From NCBI GenBank assembly GCA_905331475.1, contig CAJNYU010000512.1, positions 248,001-312,000 of the forward strand: a stretch of 64,000 nucleotides of DNA. Reading direction: 5' to 3'. Source of the DNA: Rotaria socialis (taxonomy: Eukaryota > Rotifera > Eurotatoria > Philodinida > Philodinidae). The translations under genes were made by a program, and so were the position numbers. How positions within the stretch are numbered: the first letter of the stretch is position 1; every line of letters begins with the position of its first letter. Below are positions 1 to 12,857 of this stretch, piece by piece. Under the pieces are notes generated by a model that saw only the letters and a list, made by a program, of their open reading frames with translations, was not told where the DNA came from and ran no database searches.

Positions 1-250
1 GCATAGAAACAAAAAATAAAGGAGTTTTAAGGTAGAAAAATGACCTTATCTTCTGCTATCGTCCTTTGAGATAAAAGATGTCAAATAGAACTAGTATTAA
101 GTACATATTACTGGCTTCTATAAATAAAGTTCTTTCGCGCTTGCCTTTATTTACACTGTAACGAGATGCTATTAACTGCGGTACCTTTATTGATCAGTGA
201 CTAGTATCCATGATTCTCTTTGCGGTCTAGGACTTGCAATTTTTTATCTT

Positions 251-926
251 TTACTTTCTGGAAATTTTTAAATTGAATATCAAAATAACAAAAGATAGCG
301 AATTATTCAATTCAGCATGCAGATATTTACTATTAATAAGACAAAGACGTTCTTCAGGTGGTATTAATATTATTGAATTATCTGTAAAATTCGAATTTGA
401 TGGTTCATCATATATTTTACGTGCTTCAAGATACCGTGGAATTTTACCATAATTCTAAATGCATAGAATAAAAATTTGAACAATAAAATCATGTTTACTT
501 TTTTATAAATGAAATCTTTTTGTAAACCACTACCATCAATAAGAAATTTATTTCCTTTTCTATCCAAAACAACATATCGACGTGGACATATTGGTAGAGA
601 GTTTTTCATTTGATCAATATTATATTCAATAAAATTTTTTGATGGTTTTTCTAATTTATTTCGATCATTTTGTTTGCTTAATCTTGGAATTGGTGGCATT
701 CGATGTGAACGAATTAATGGAATAACTGATTTGCACGTAACGATACTAATTAAATAAATATGAATTAAACATACCTTTAGGCAATTCAGTATAATTTTGA
801 CGTCGTCGAAGTGGATGAGTTGGATCAGGTTTTGAAACAGTAGCTAAACCCATCGTACGATGTGAATATTTTTCTTTATTAAAATTTTGTAAAACATTTG
901 AAGCAAATATTGATCGATAGTAATGT
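251..926 (-). CDS. ENKUR: Enkurin-like ciliary protein, 5' exon missing, C-terminus unusual
   Basis: Three exons are visible on the minus strand: 926-775, 725-499 and 454-251 (stop TAA at 253-251). The donors read GTATG and GTAAAC, and the junctions are in phase. The encoded text carries the enkurin landmarks in order: YRSIF, then RTMGLA, then KNFI...N, then the block VVLDRKGNKFLIDGSGL..DFIYKK, then NYGKIPRYLEARK. Enkurin is a microtubule inner protein of motile cilia and sperm flagella, first described as a TRPC-binding adaptor. Exon 926-775 begins with an acceptor (TTTTCTAG), so at least one 5' exon with the start codon lies further right and was not found. After PPEERLCLINSKYL the similarity to the usual helical enkurin C-terminus weakens and the frame ends about 30 residues later, earlier than expected. 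This may be a real short tail, a missed last exon, or decay. The assignment to enkurin is firm; the ends are not. Confidence 0.75.
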
Positions 927-1801
927 CTAGAAAATATTCATTAGGATAAATCGACTTATGTAGACACTTATGTTTTTTTTTGTATTATTCTTTCTAGCCG
1001 TCAATGATTTATTTTTTAATACATAGATTTTTAGGAAGAATAACTAATTAGCTTCTCGTTATAAAAATGATGTTTATCAATAATGAATATAGAGATACTG
1101 AGACCGTCTACTTTCAACATAGAATTTATTATGAAGAAAATAAATGCTAATAAAACACTAATAATGTTATGGCAGTACATCAATTATGAAAATAATATTG
1201 AACATTGTACTATTTTACAGATACTTAGTTAGCAGTAGAACCAAATGTATGCACTAGTTATAAACGTATAGATATACAATCTAAACATTTCGGCTCCTAA
1301 TTATCTATCATTTACTCAATTTTTATACAAGATCGAAATTTATCAAATACAATTTCACTCCTGAATAGATTAATTATTTTTTGTTCATGTACGATAAAAT
1401 ATGTTCAAAATAGAAAATGATTCTATTTCGTAGTAGTTTTACTACTCTCTTATTCATTGCTGATGGCATTGATCTATAAGTTAAATTTGATAAGATGAAA
1501 AATTCTCTTTCGTTGATACTTTTATATATAGATAAATTTACTTTGAATGGCTTGATTGAGAAGATGAACATTTAGGTAAATGATTAAGTAAATTATAAAT
1601 TGTTTCGTCTACAATATTCATTATCTTCAGTCACTTGACAATTAAAATGTTTGAAATGATTCCATGAAAGAATTTCATTACTTCACAATGCCTCTAAATT
1701 CTTGTAAAAGTTCAATAGTTTTTATAGATACTAGTTTGATCTCTCTGAAACTCATCATCAAGAATACAATTTAAGAAATACGCGCGCAATAAGATTGTAA
1801 A
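927..1801. other. Intergenic, no gene recognised
   Basis: This AT-rich stretch lies between the divergent enkurin and microprotein genes. The missing 5' exon of the enkurin gene should lie here or beyond, but none was recognised. A 65-codon minus-strand frame at 1571-1374 has no recognisable motif. Confidence 0.4.
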
Positions 1802-2225
1802 ATGAAAAATAGTGATATGATGATAGATTTTGTAAATTTCAATACATCAAGTAATCCATTCCTAACTGTTGATTATGAACAACGTTTTGAAATTTTCTTT
1901 AATTCTTTTATCTTCTTGTAAGTTATCAGATTTGAGCCTTTTCTACCAGATCAATTGCTTTTTTTAAGCGCTATCCTTAATTGTACAGCTTTACTTGTAT
2001 TACTAATTATTAGCTGTTTTGTGATGTGTTTATGGTGTGTATTGTAGCAACTTTCCTTGATGATTACTTTTTGTTTTGTGTTTGTATAGGTTTTCTATGC
2101 TATTGTGTTGCCAAGATTCTGCTGGTATTCTTGGTGATATACAGGATAACACGGATGAAGTGAAACGAGAACAAAATGACCAAGACAGTGTAAGAAAAAA
2201 TAGTCGTACTGATACGAATAAATAA
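1802..2225 (+). CDS. Small single-pass membrane protein, about 105 aa, unrecognised family
   Basis: Three short exons fit together: 1802-1917 (starts ATG), 1969-2034 and 2090-2225 (ends TAA). The introns are 51 and 55 bp, the typical size in this genome. The first starts GTAAGT and ends in a T-rich tract plus AAG; the second starts GTGTGT and ends TTGTATAG. All junctions are phase 2 and the total is 318 nt. The product has a polar N-terminus with an NTS glycosylation sequon and a sequence DYEQRFEIFF. One hydrophobic helix follows (ILNCTALLVLLIISCFVM, about residues 37-56), then a Cys-rich juxtamembrane LLCC, then a charged tail of about 40 residues (DNTDEVKRE...). The likely topology is N-terminus outside and tail inside, with the cysteines as possible palmitoylation sites (inference). 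No family is recognised. The evidence is in-frame splicing plus a coherent membrane-protein pattern. Each exon is too short to stand out alone. Confidence 0.6.
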
Positions 2226-2499
2226 GAGCGTTCATTTGAATATAACAAGCTAGAATATAGTGAAATTTTTTATTCGATCACAACATGAAGACCATTCAAA
2301 AGTATACAACTTATAGAGTTGACGTATAACTTACTATGGAATGAAGAAAATCTTGCTAAATATGTGTGGTTAGATTAGTTCTGAATAAGAACTCAATTAT
2401 CTGTAATATTCTATCTTTTTCTTTTCATCTCAATGAGGCAAACAGAGATATTTTTTAATTATAGCAAAATTTTCAGAAATTCCAGTTTTACTTGTGCTT

Positions 2500-2845
2500 C
2501 TTTGACACAACCCAGGACGAACAATCCGATAGCTGAATCCAACCGGATTTCGATCGGCTCCTGCATGATTCTAAGCAAATCCGGATTGCGGATCCACTCA
2601 CGGATCCCTAGTGTTGGAATCCGATCGATTCTTGCAGGAACCAGTCAAAACCCGATAGGTTTCTTTAGGAACCTCGTTGGAATCCAACTCCTGAAATTCC
2701 TATCGAATTCGGTTGTTGGATTTGGTCGGATATTCACCGGATTTCAATACTAGGGATCCGTTAGTGATTCCTCAACCCGGAATCCCATGGGGCTCTGTCG
2801 GCTATTCGGATTCTATAAGATCCGATCGGATTCATTCACTTGGGA
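2500..2845. repeat. GC-rich palindromic repeat island, possibly a degraded non-autonomous element
   Basis: Within AT-rich flanks this segment is packed with related words in both orientations: AATCCGGATT, ATCCGATCGGAT (2820-2831), GGAATCC and GGATTC. A 17-of-18 inverted repeat joins 2595-2612 and 2749-2766 across a 136-nt loop. It has no coding character. Such structure suggests a foldback or MITE-type repeat, but no target duplication was identified. Confidence 0.5.
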
Positions 2846-2999
2846 AGCTATATAAATATGACTTCATAGGGATTCTTGTGTATTAAGCACACAGACCCCT
2901 TCCGTCAAAAAAAATAATATTTGTGAAAGTCGCTTTTGTGATTTATAGCTACTCAGACGCAGCTAAGTGCATATTATCGACTGCACTATACTCATGTCG

Positions 3000-3150
3000 G
3001 ACAGAATGGTCCATAAACGATCTTAAACGTCATAAATACGGTGTTTCTAACGAATGATCGTATACGATCTTGAGACGGCCAAATACGATAACGTTTCCGA
3101 TGGCCGTATACGAAACTCCGTAAACGTCACATATTTCAGTCGTAATACTT
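3000..3150. repeat. CpG-rich repeat fragment with CGTATACG words
   Basis: The words CGTATACG (twice), ACGATCTT, TAAACGTCA (twice) and GGCC recur within 150 bp in an otherwise CpG-poor region. No coding frame or clean terminal repeats are visible. It may be a fragment of a dispersed repeat. Confidence 0.35.
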
Positions 3151-3857
3151 TCATATATCATATCAAACGACCAGAAGTCATACTTTTTTTATTAGAAAAC
3201 CGTTGCTTTTTTATTTTTGCAAAGAACAATCCAAAAATGAACGTTGTTTTTTTTACTAAATTGGCTTCAATAAGCAATATATGCAATCTTTTGTACTTTT
3301 TCTACATAAATCTATTTATTTTTTTGTTTTTTTAGATTTATGAATCTTAAAAGCTCTATCGAAATTTCTTGTTTATTTGTGTTCCGTGTATAGTGTTTCG
3401 GTTTTCTATATCAATAATATGATCATGGAAAATAAGTGAATGTATATGAATAAAAAAATGTTTTATTTCTTCATCACATCCTATTGACTTCTTTTTATAT
3501 AAATATGACGATTATAAAATACATCTAACTTATGAAGTTTAATTCATCAGTAAGAAGTTGCCTTTAAAACAGCATTGATAGATGTCATTTAATTGTGTGC
3601 GAGTTCAACAACATCATAGATTGAATATGGGCGTCATCTATCGTGTCAGAGGTTTTATTTTATTCAAGATGGATGTGCCTATGTGTGTATCGCTCATACA
3701 TGTTGATAGTAAACAAAAACATAATGCCACTTGTTGTCATTATCATGAGTATCAATGCAAAAAAATTGATGAACATTGTGAACTATATCCAAAAGAAAAC
3801 GAATTCTTTGTAGATGTGGAAATATTGATTTTGTTTGTAATATAAATTAATCGAAAT

Positions 3858-6800
3858 ATGTCAACGGCATCATCAACAGCAAGTACAATCAAGCAACGCA
3901 AATTAAATGATTTACGTGTAGTTGATTTGCAACGCGAATTACGTTTCTTAAGTGTTCCCTATGATAAAAAAGAACTCAAAGGATCACTTCTCGAGAAACT
4001 ACGCCAGGTAATTGTTTTATTTTATTATTCTTGTATAATAAATTTTATATTAAAAAATGTTTTAGGCTTTATTCAATCGAAATCTTGATCCAGATAATTA
4101 CTTTTTTGATGCTTCTATTGATCTTAAATCAATGTCATCCGATGAAACAAATAGAGTAAGTGTGAATCAATTTTTCCAAAAATTTTCTTATTGTCTGTTT
4201 TTCAGAGTCTCGAAGACAGTGCTCTACATGAAACAAACAGCTCCGAAGCATCAACTATGGAGGTTAGTTCGTTTCTTTTTTCTTTCTCAATAGTATCTAG
4301 AGAAAAGCAAGATGATATTGAGTAAGAAAAATGATATTCTTGATAGTTTAAAGCATAGCGTTTTTCATTACATAACCAAGCGATATAGTTGACTAAATAT
4401 ATTAGTTATTGTGTACTGACATATAAGAATCTGAGTTTTTTTCTGGAAGAGAACTCTTGAAAAAAGACATTTCGATAGACTTTATCCTCACATTATTGCC
4501 AAAAGCATTGAGGTCAGTGATAAGATTCACATAAACGATTCGGATTTCTGTCATCATATGCCATTGAAAGGTACTTTAATTAATGTTTCATTCATAATAA
4601 TTGATGAATTTTATTGACTTACATTTGAACACATCAGATTGCTGTCACTTATAATCACAAAACAAAGTGTATTTTGCACTCAAACTACAAGTTAGCCTAT
4701 TAGAAGCACATGAAATCAGTGTTTTTTGCTACGTTGCATTGAATTAAAATCATAAGAAAAATTAGTATCATTTGTAAATTAATATTCCAAAGATATACAA
4801 CTTCCTCTCTTCTGATTTTAATTGAAATAAGAAACTTTATTAATGATTTAACTGCATTTTGTTATTTTTTTAGGTCGATCCCAAACAACGAGTAAATACT
4901 GAAAATCCAGGTGAGAAAAAGAGAATAAAACATTTTTTTTGTATTATGAAATAGCCATGTTAACATTTTCAAGTATATGAATCCTTTACTCTTTATCTTC
5001 TTTTTTTTTCATTATTTCGTCTTGAATATTTACGTATATTCACTAATTCAGTTATGTCCGCGTATTACTCAATTGAACATAAAGAAAAAAAGTGACGCGA
5101 AAAATTTTGAAAAACTAGGAGACTCCTAACAATAATAGATGATGAAAGACAAAAAACAGAAACTCGGCTATGCAAAATAGTTACATACATTGATTTATAG
5201 TCAGTAGAAAACTTGAAAAAAATTAATCCATATTGTTTCAAAGTGCAAGCAACATCATCTATGAAAAGTTCAACAACAACGTCGTCATCAGTGGCAAACG
5301 AGCTAGGCGATGACCAAAATGATCAAACAAATCGTATGGATACGAATGATTTGAAACAGATTGCTGAAGAATATGATAACAATAGCAAATATTTAACAAT
5401 CGATCAATCAACAACAAAGCAAGAAGATGAAAATAATAATGATAAAATTGATCATGGTCTTACACAAGTATCCTGTTCATCATCTGATGAAGAATTAGAT
5501 ACAAATAATCGAATTCAACTGTCACCAAACAAAAACTCTTTCAATCATAACACAGAATCAATGGCAACAAACACCATCACTACTACAACTGAACAACCAT
5601 TATCATTGGAGCATTCACATGGTGAAGATGAACAACAAACAAATCTATCCACTGACGATAATGATAATCTTTTGAAAAGGTAATCAATCGATTTCGTCTA
5701 TGTCTCTACAGAATTAAAATTAAAAAAAATGAAAGATGCGTGAGTATAGTTGTGTTTTTGTATCTGTACTTTGTTCAATACTCAACGACGAAAATTTTAC
5801 CATCAATACATTATATTCTTGTTCTCAATTTAATAACAACAATGAATTTATTTATTTTTATTTAAATTAGTGTTTTTTGTTTGTGTTTTGTTTTATTCAA
5901 TTATGATTTTCTTTGCGCGATTTATTATTTTGTTTGATTAATTATTTAAATTCATATAAATTTAACTTTATTTCTTTCTTCATTTATCAGTGAAACGAAT
6001 ATACAAGAATCATCAGATGAGAACAAAAAGAAAGAAAATACAAATAAATTAAATAAAGGTAAAAGAAATTATTTTTCAAAAAAATAATTTTTATCGTTTT
6101 TTTTCTCCATTAGACGAATGTTTTCTTTGGGTATCGAATATTGCCAAAGAAACACACGCATCTGATCTCAAAGCATTATTTTCAAAGCATGGAAAAGTAA
6201 ATACTATTTTCCTATTTCCTATGGTTGCAATTTTATCTAAATAGGTTTTAACAACAAAAGTTATTGGTTCAAGTTCATCTCAATGGTTTGGATATATTCA
6301 TTTAGCAACATCAGATGATGTTGAAAAATGCATTCAAGCATTGCATCAAACAGAATTACATGGGGAAAAAATTCATGTCGATAGAGTAAGTTCATCGTAT
6401 GTAATATTTTTCAATAGATTAATAATGAACAAAATATCAACTTACTGGATATTTCAACGAATATTTTAATCTGATAGAGAATCGTTCAGTATGAATTCAT
6501 TCAATTTTTCTTTCAATTGAATATTGAAGTATTTATTTTTCATAAAGCAAACATTTCTAATTGATCCTAAAGGCTTATTCTATGAGTGAATACACAATAT
6601 ATTGCTTTATTTACTCAACAATTTATGATAATATTCACATCGTATTTTATCGTGGCACTCTTATATCAAGTTATACAATCAAAACGAAGCAATGTGGTTG
6701 ATTAGCTTTTTAATTTATCAAAGATTTGCTTAGATATTATCTCTTGTATATTCATGACAAGGGAATGAAATATAAAATTCATTAATATTATACGTATCTG

Positions 6801-9800
6801 ACAAGTAGCTATTATAGAGTTTGTAGGTTTTTGAAGTCGCCTATTTTCCAAGAGAATTGCTTTTTTTTTATAAAGCACTGATATATCAGTACTGTACAAA
6901 ATCGAATGTTGTAAAGATGAATCAAACAGTTGGTTTACATAATTATTGGCTCAGAAAAATTAGATTTATTCAGCTATAACAATACACCCGAATTATTCAT
7001 CCCGTAACAACTAGGTAGAACTAATGGTTCAAACGCTGAAGTATAATATATCGCCTATTTTCCTCGCATTGAAGGAAATAACATAAGATATCTTTATCTC
7101 AATAAAAGATGAGAAACATATCACCGGATATATATATATATATATATATCATTACTTCAATTAACAAATATATGCTATGTCTTTTTAAATTTAATTTTCT
7201 TACGAAATATGAATAGCAACATAATCATATGTATATTAGAATAAAAGAAAAAACTTATATTTCCACGTTTTTTTCCAAATTTGTAGGAAATGCATGATCA
7301 AACATCAGATTCATCATCATCAAAGTCTAAATCGAATAGTACTTCAACATCGTCTCGTCATCGGACATCATCAAGTTCACAAAAAAAACGATTAGATCAA
7401 TCAAGTTATAAATCATCTACAGATGATTCATATAGAAATCGTGACTCAATCACAAATCCTCAAAATAAATCCTCAACAATAGACACCAATACGTCATCGA
7501 AAAAACGATCAACATCAACATCTTTTGAAAATAAGCAAAAAAAATCAACAGCCGACGTAAACAACAAACCGAATAAAGATGAAAAAAGCGTTAGATCACA
7601 TAAAACTGATTCATTCAATAAAATAGCAAACGAACCATATTGTGAAAAACGAAGAAATTCATCGAGCAGTAGTAATAGTCAACCGTCAAAGCACCAAACT
7701 CCTCGTACAGATATTACAAAAACAAATGACAAATTAGGTATTATAAATAGTCTAAAATTTCATTTTTCTATCGAAGAGTACTATAAAAATGATAAGCTTC
7801 CGATCGACTAAAGTCTATGGTTCATTACATAATTTATCTCATGTTTTTACTTAACTATTGTGCTCTAACAAGAAATCGACCGTGGTAGAGAGATATATTC
7901 AACATAAATAACTAACGTCCAGAACTAATAGACAAAAATATTCATTCGACTTTTCTTAACACGAATGGTGATATTGAAAGATTTATGTATGCTGGTGGGC
8001 ATCAATGAATTATAAATTGATTATTATCACTATTTTATATTGGATGATGATATTACTTTCACTATAATCATTTATTATCAAAATACACGAAAGAAAATGG
8101 TTTGGATTTGGTTCTTCATAGATGACACGATTCACTCTTTTCAAATAATTTAATAATGAAGGAGAATATTGGTTATTCATTTTCTATCTATTTAAATCTG
8201 TTGAACTTGGCTTTGATGTAAATAATACAATCATTTACAATACGAGTTTTCATAATAGAATTTCATACGCTTTTGTATTCGTAAAGAGCTAAGAAAGTAC
8301 CATGAGATGAAAATAGAAATTTTCAATAGACTTTGAATGAAAAATATTTTCATGAAATTAAACTTTTTACTAAATTATTTTATTTCAGTATTTTCTCACA
8401 AATCAACAAACGATAATCGTAAAGGTAATCGATGTCCTATTGGCTCCGAAAAATCATCCTCAAGTTCATCGTATACTTCAAAATCGAAGATATCGCCATC
8501 TGTTTCACATCGAAGCGAATCAAATGAAAAACATTATATACCATTATCAACAAAAACTAATAGTCATCGTTCATCTTCAATTGATAAATCTAAACAACAG
8601 CAACAGGCATCATCTCATACTGTACCAAATAGATATGACAAATCAAAAGATTCATTTGTATGTTGATGAAAAATACATAGTTTGAATGTCAAACTATAAT
8701 AAATAACTTATTCTTTCTAGCCAAAAGATCCTATTCAGCATGAAACACCACCAAAAACATTCGACCATGATCGTCGTTCAGCATATCAAAATGAAGAACG
8801 TCTACGACATGAAAAAGAAATACTCGTACGAAAACAATACGTTCAACAACAAGAAGAAGAAAATATTAAAGAACAACAACGACGTTTAGCTGAAGAACGA
8901 GCACGAATGAGACGAGAATTTGAAAGTAATTTTTTTTCTATAAATTTAATTTTTCTAATATTAATTCTATTGAATGTCTCATACTAGTTCTTGAACGTGA
9001 GCGTCTAGAAATCGAACGTACTCGAGTTGCATTGGAAAAAGAAAAACAAGATCAAGCACGTGAACTTGAAAAACAACAAAGACGTTTAGCAGATGAAGCT
9101 AAACATCGACAGCAGCAAGCTGAAGCAAAAATACGTGATGAAAAATTACAACGTTTATCACAGAGTGATAATAAACGTCCACGTTCATCTCATCATGAAA
9201 CACAACGTTCACATCAGTCAAGTACAAATAATAGTACTAGTTCTAATAAAGGTTATGATCATCGATCATCATCAAATAACACAAGCGCACGTGGACGTGA
9301 TCGATCTCTTGATGATACAAATCGTGATTATTATCCGGAACCAAAACGACCCTATACAAATAATTCACGTGATGGAACTTTGTAAGATACATATAAATAT
9401 ACTTTATTTGAAAATAATCATTCGGTTTCTATTTCTATAATTCATCTTTCCAGTCGTGATCGTGTTGTCTATAGAGAATCTGATCTTTCACAATCAAACT
9501 CTGGTCTTGCTCTTAATTCTTCATCATCAATCAGTTCTAATAATAATAATCAACGATATACTTCATCATCGAATCAACATCGTCTATCAGATCCTTATAG
9601 TACATTACCACAACGTGGACGCGATATGGCTTTACCACCGACTTCATCTGTTAGTACAGCTTATGAACGTTCTTCTCGAAATATCTCCCCACCAGCAAAT
9701 AACAATGCAATTCTTCGACGCCCACATTCACGCGAAAGATTTGACGAACGACAGTATTTGCAGCCGGCACCACGCCGTGATAGATCACCACCGACAAATA

Positions 9801-10034
9801 ATGCATTACGCCGTGAATCAATTGAAAGTACACATTGGGAACGACCGAAACCTCGTGATGCTCCACACTATGCCGATGGTAAATAATTGTGGATTATAGT
9901 TACAGGACAAAATATGATTTTTTTAAATTATAGATCCTCACAAATATTTACCTACTCAATATATTTCTGAACCAACTCAACAGCAACAACAACAAGGTTT
10001 ATGGTCAGCAGCACCTCCATCAAGACAACAACAA

Positions 10035-10066
<32 letters not shown>

Positions 10067-11059
10067 ACATCATCACCCAGATATACCAGTAAAAAGTTAG
10101 TATACTTATTCCTATGGAAATGTCTTGAAAATAATGTTTGTCCTTTGAATTAATATTGAATTTGTATCATCCCGATACGAATAAGAAATCTGCGTTGAAG
10201 ATGTCGTCTTATCGGTGAATCTTGAGAGCTCAATTAGTTCCGTTTTACTGAATATTTGGTCTAGTGCGAGACACGTACCAAAGCATTTAAAAATAAATGC
10301 CAAAATAAAATTTTGTGAAAGTTTCAGTTGAAAAGAATGTTCAATACTACATGTCAAGATATTCAATTCTATTTAAAGGCAAAACTTAACATCGAAAACT
10401 CTTGCTGCCTGATATTTTCATATGTATCTTAAAACAGGTATATTGCCAGTAAAAAGACAATGATTTGCGTTCAAAGTATTATACAAACGATTGTCTGTCA
10501 ATCATTGTTTATACTTCATTAAAGTATCATTATGAGTCTAATCTTCATTGCATCAGCAAGGATCAATTTGACTAGTGTAATTCAAATAATTTATTACTTC
10601 TTATTTTCTTTTTGTATAGCGGCTTCTCATGTACCGATACTAGATCCGTACGGTTGGCCACATGTTTCTCAACAAATACCACCATCATCACTTCCGTCTC
10701 ATCATCCACAAGGATTATCATCATCTCATGATCGATCTCGTTCAAATATGGCCAGCAATCAGCGTATTCCAATGCTTCCATCAAACCAACCTCCGCCACC
10801 ACCGCCGCCTCCATCATCACGTGGCAATACAGCCGGTCAAACTCATTTGTACAGCCATCCTGGTGTTCCTGTAAACGCCCTTCCAACATCACAACAACAT
10901 ACACCTTTACCACACCCATCCTCATCTCTTCATCATACGACTGCTTATGTATCACAGCAAGGTCCACCAACTGGTCTTGTTCTTCATCCAGCGGGCCAAA
11001 CGCGTCCGTATGAACAACATTACGTTGTGACACAGTCTTTATCGCAACGACGTTATTAA
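3858..11059 (+). CDS. SAFB/SLTM-like scaffold attachment factor (SAP-RRM protein)
   Basis: Fifteen exons join in frame (3447 nt, 1148 aa): 3858-4007, 4066-4155, 4206-4262, 4874-4910, 5205-5679, 5991-6058, 6114-6196, 6245-6385, 7287-7737, 8389-8657, 8721-8925, 8988-9381, 9454-9878, 9934-10095 and 10620-11059. Domains in order: SAP (about residues 14-48, KLNDLRVVDLQRELRFL), which binds A/T-rich scaffold DNA; a long acidic Ser/Asn-rich linker; an RRM (about 293-367) with RNP2-like CFLWVSNI and a RNP1 region WFGYIHL, ending in TELHGEKIHVDR as in SAFB; a Ser/Lys-rich low-complexity region; a charged coiled coil (about 610-720, repeated EEERLR/RRLAEER style); then an Arg/Gly/Pro-rich tail with poly-Gln (exon 14) and poly-Pro (exon 15). 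This is the SAFB/SAFB2/SLTM order, so a nuclear matrix-associated regulator of transcription and splicing is expected. Length is close to the human proteins. Donors GTTAGT are used twice (exons 3 and 14). Confidence 0.88.
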
Positions 11060-12825
11060 ATCAATTATTTTCTTGTTTATTTGTTTATTATAGTAATGAA
11101 CTTGTCGTTGCTTTTTGCGTACTGCTTGCTGATTCTTTGTATGTGTCAAACTTGAGATTTATATTATTTCTTTTGATTTCCCTCTATTTGTGAGTAGTGT
11201 GAGAAACAGCAACCGTATTCGTTTTGTGTGTGTGTGTGCCTCGTTGTACATGTTCTTTATACTTTCTTCATTTTGTTGTTTTTTTTGTTCTTTGCTTCCC
11301 TTAAATGGTATTCTATACTGAGCACTTCTATAGTTCTACTTTATAAACATAAGTTCCAGCATAAATAAAAAAAGAAAAAGTTACTTTATTTTTTATCAAT
11401 TCATCAAATATTTAATGCAATAGACAGAACATACAAGTATGTATAACGAAATACGAAGGTTTCTGTTAATTTACTGGTTGAATATACATTCGGATGCATT
11501 TGTACATCTACCTGGATCAAAATGCGTAACCCAAATGAAACTCATTCATCCGGACGATTATCGATCGATATAGGAAGAAGAGAGAAATTGAAAGAAAGGG
11601 CAAAGAAATAAGCATGTATATATAATTCGAGAATAGTCTCTTGCGCTTTCAACAACGTTATGTATCAACAAACTCTTTCGGTTGCTTTTATAATATTCAC
11701 CATCATCTCTTCATAATATTTTACACAATATTTTTGACGCTCGATGAGTATTATACATATACAGAAGAAGAAAAAAGAAAAGAAAAGAAGGAGGACTAGA
11801 ATTATATAAAACTTACTTGTGTGCACATGAACTTAATCCCTAGTCATTACCTACTTCTTTTTTTTCTTGGTCACATACGCATATACTCTTTTTGAATCGA
11901 TAGAGCATAAAACTCTCGCGTTTCTTCTCCTCGATAGTAAGTACTTTTGCTCTCTTCCTTTATGCATAGAAGTATTGCGATAGGTGGAGCAAAATCTTAA
12001 GTAAATCATTATAATTCTTCTCAGTCAACCATCCATGCATCTACTTTCGTGTTCGTATACTCCATTTTTTTTCTTCTTTTTTTTATATTTGTGCGCATAT
12101 ACGTAAATGGTTGATGTGGATATTCATATTCGTCAGACGAGATAGAGCCTATCAAATACATAGTAATACATCCATCATGATATGAAAAATCAAAAAATCT
12201 TCAACTGATTTGATTTTATCAGAGTTTATCTGTTCTTTCAGTTATTTTATATCTGCATAGCTGCTTGTAACCAGTAGAATAGAGATGATAAATATGATAT
12301 ACAAGAGAAACTATTTTCTTATACTCATTCGCGCTGATTCTTTTCGTTAGCATTTTTTAATAAATACAGACATAGAGACAGAGACATACACACATATACA
12401 GACAACATGAAAAAGCAGAAATACTGCTCTCAAGAATCTCTCTATTATCGAGCGAGCAGAACGTACGAATTCTTCCACTACCATCTGCAGCCATACACTT
12501 ACTAAAATCAGTCTCGTATTTCTCCTTTCTTCTTCACTTTCTTTTTTCTTTCCCCTTTTTTTCTTTCACATTTTCCATTCTCGAACCATCTGTGCTTCGA
12601 TCCCCCATTTTGCCTTCGAACATAGAACCACTAAATCTCCTCAGCATATATCTATATACTCCCCTTTCAAATGAAGTACATCTGCGCATATTCTCGTCAT
12701 GTAAAAATCTTTTATCCTTCTCTTTCTTCTTCTATGCCTATGCTGACTTACTACTATCGCTACCGATTATATATTTGAATTTAAAGAGAAAAAAGACTAA
12801 AATCTAAACCCTTTCTTTTTTGTTG

Positions 12826-12832
<7 letters not shown>

Positions 12833-12856
<24 letters not shown>

Positions 12857-12857
12857 C
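12833..12857. repeat. (TC)n microsatellite
   Basis: An uninterrupted run of TC dinucleotides lies in non-coding DNA. Confidence 0.9.

Larger units (their letters stand above)
2226..3557. other. Gene-free interval with two repeat islands
   Basis: No gene is recognised. The interval holds two GC-richer islands (about 2500-2845 and 3000-3150) dense in palindromic words, listed separately. The frames crossing them have no protein-like composition. Confidence 0.5.

Noticed and set aside
1918-1929. GTAAGTTATCAG as a 12-nt mini-intron in the microprotein gene
   Set aside because: Too short for splicing. The same donor pairs with a T-rich AAG acceptor at 1968, giving a normal 51-bp intron in the correct phase.
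2433-2753. 106-codon frame over the GC-rich island
   Set aside because: It is made of the repeated ATCCGG/GGAATCC words and has no protein-like pattern.
3582-3845. 87-codon frame just upstream of the SAFB-like start
   Set aside because: No motif, no splice partner and no family resemblance. More likely 5' flanking or UTR sequence, although its codon use is not clearly non-coding.
10572-11033. 153-codon minus-strand frame
   Set aside because: Antisense shadow of the Pro/Ser/His-rich last exon of the SAFB-like gene.
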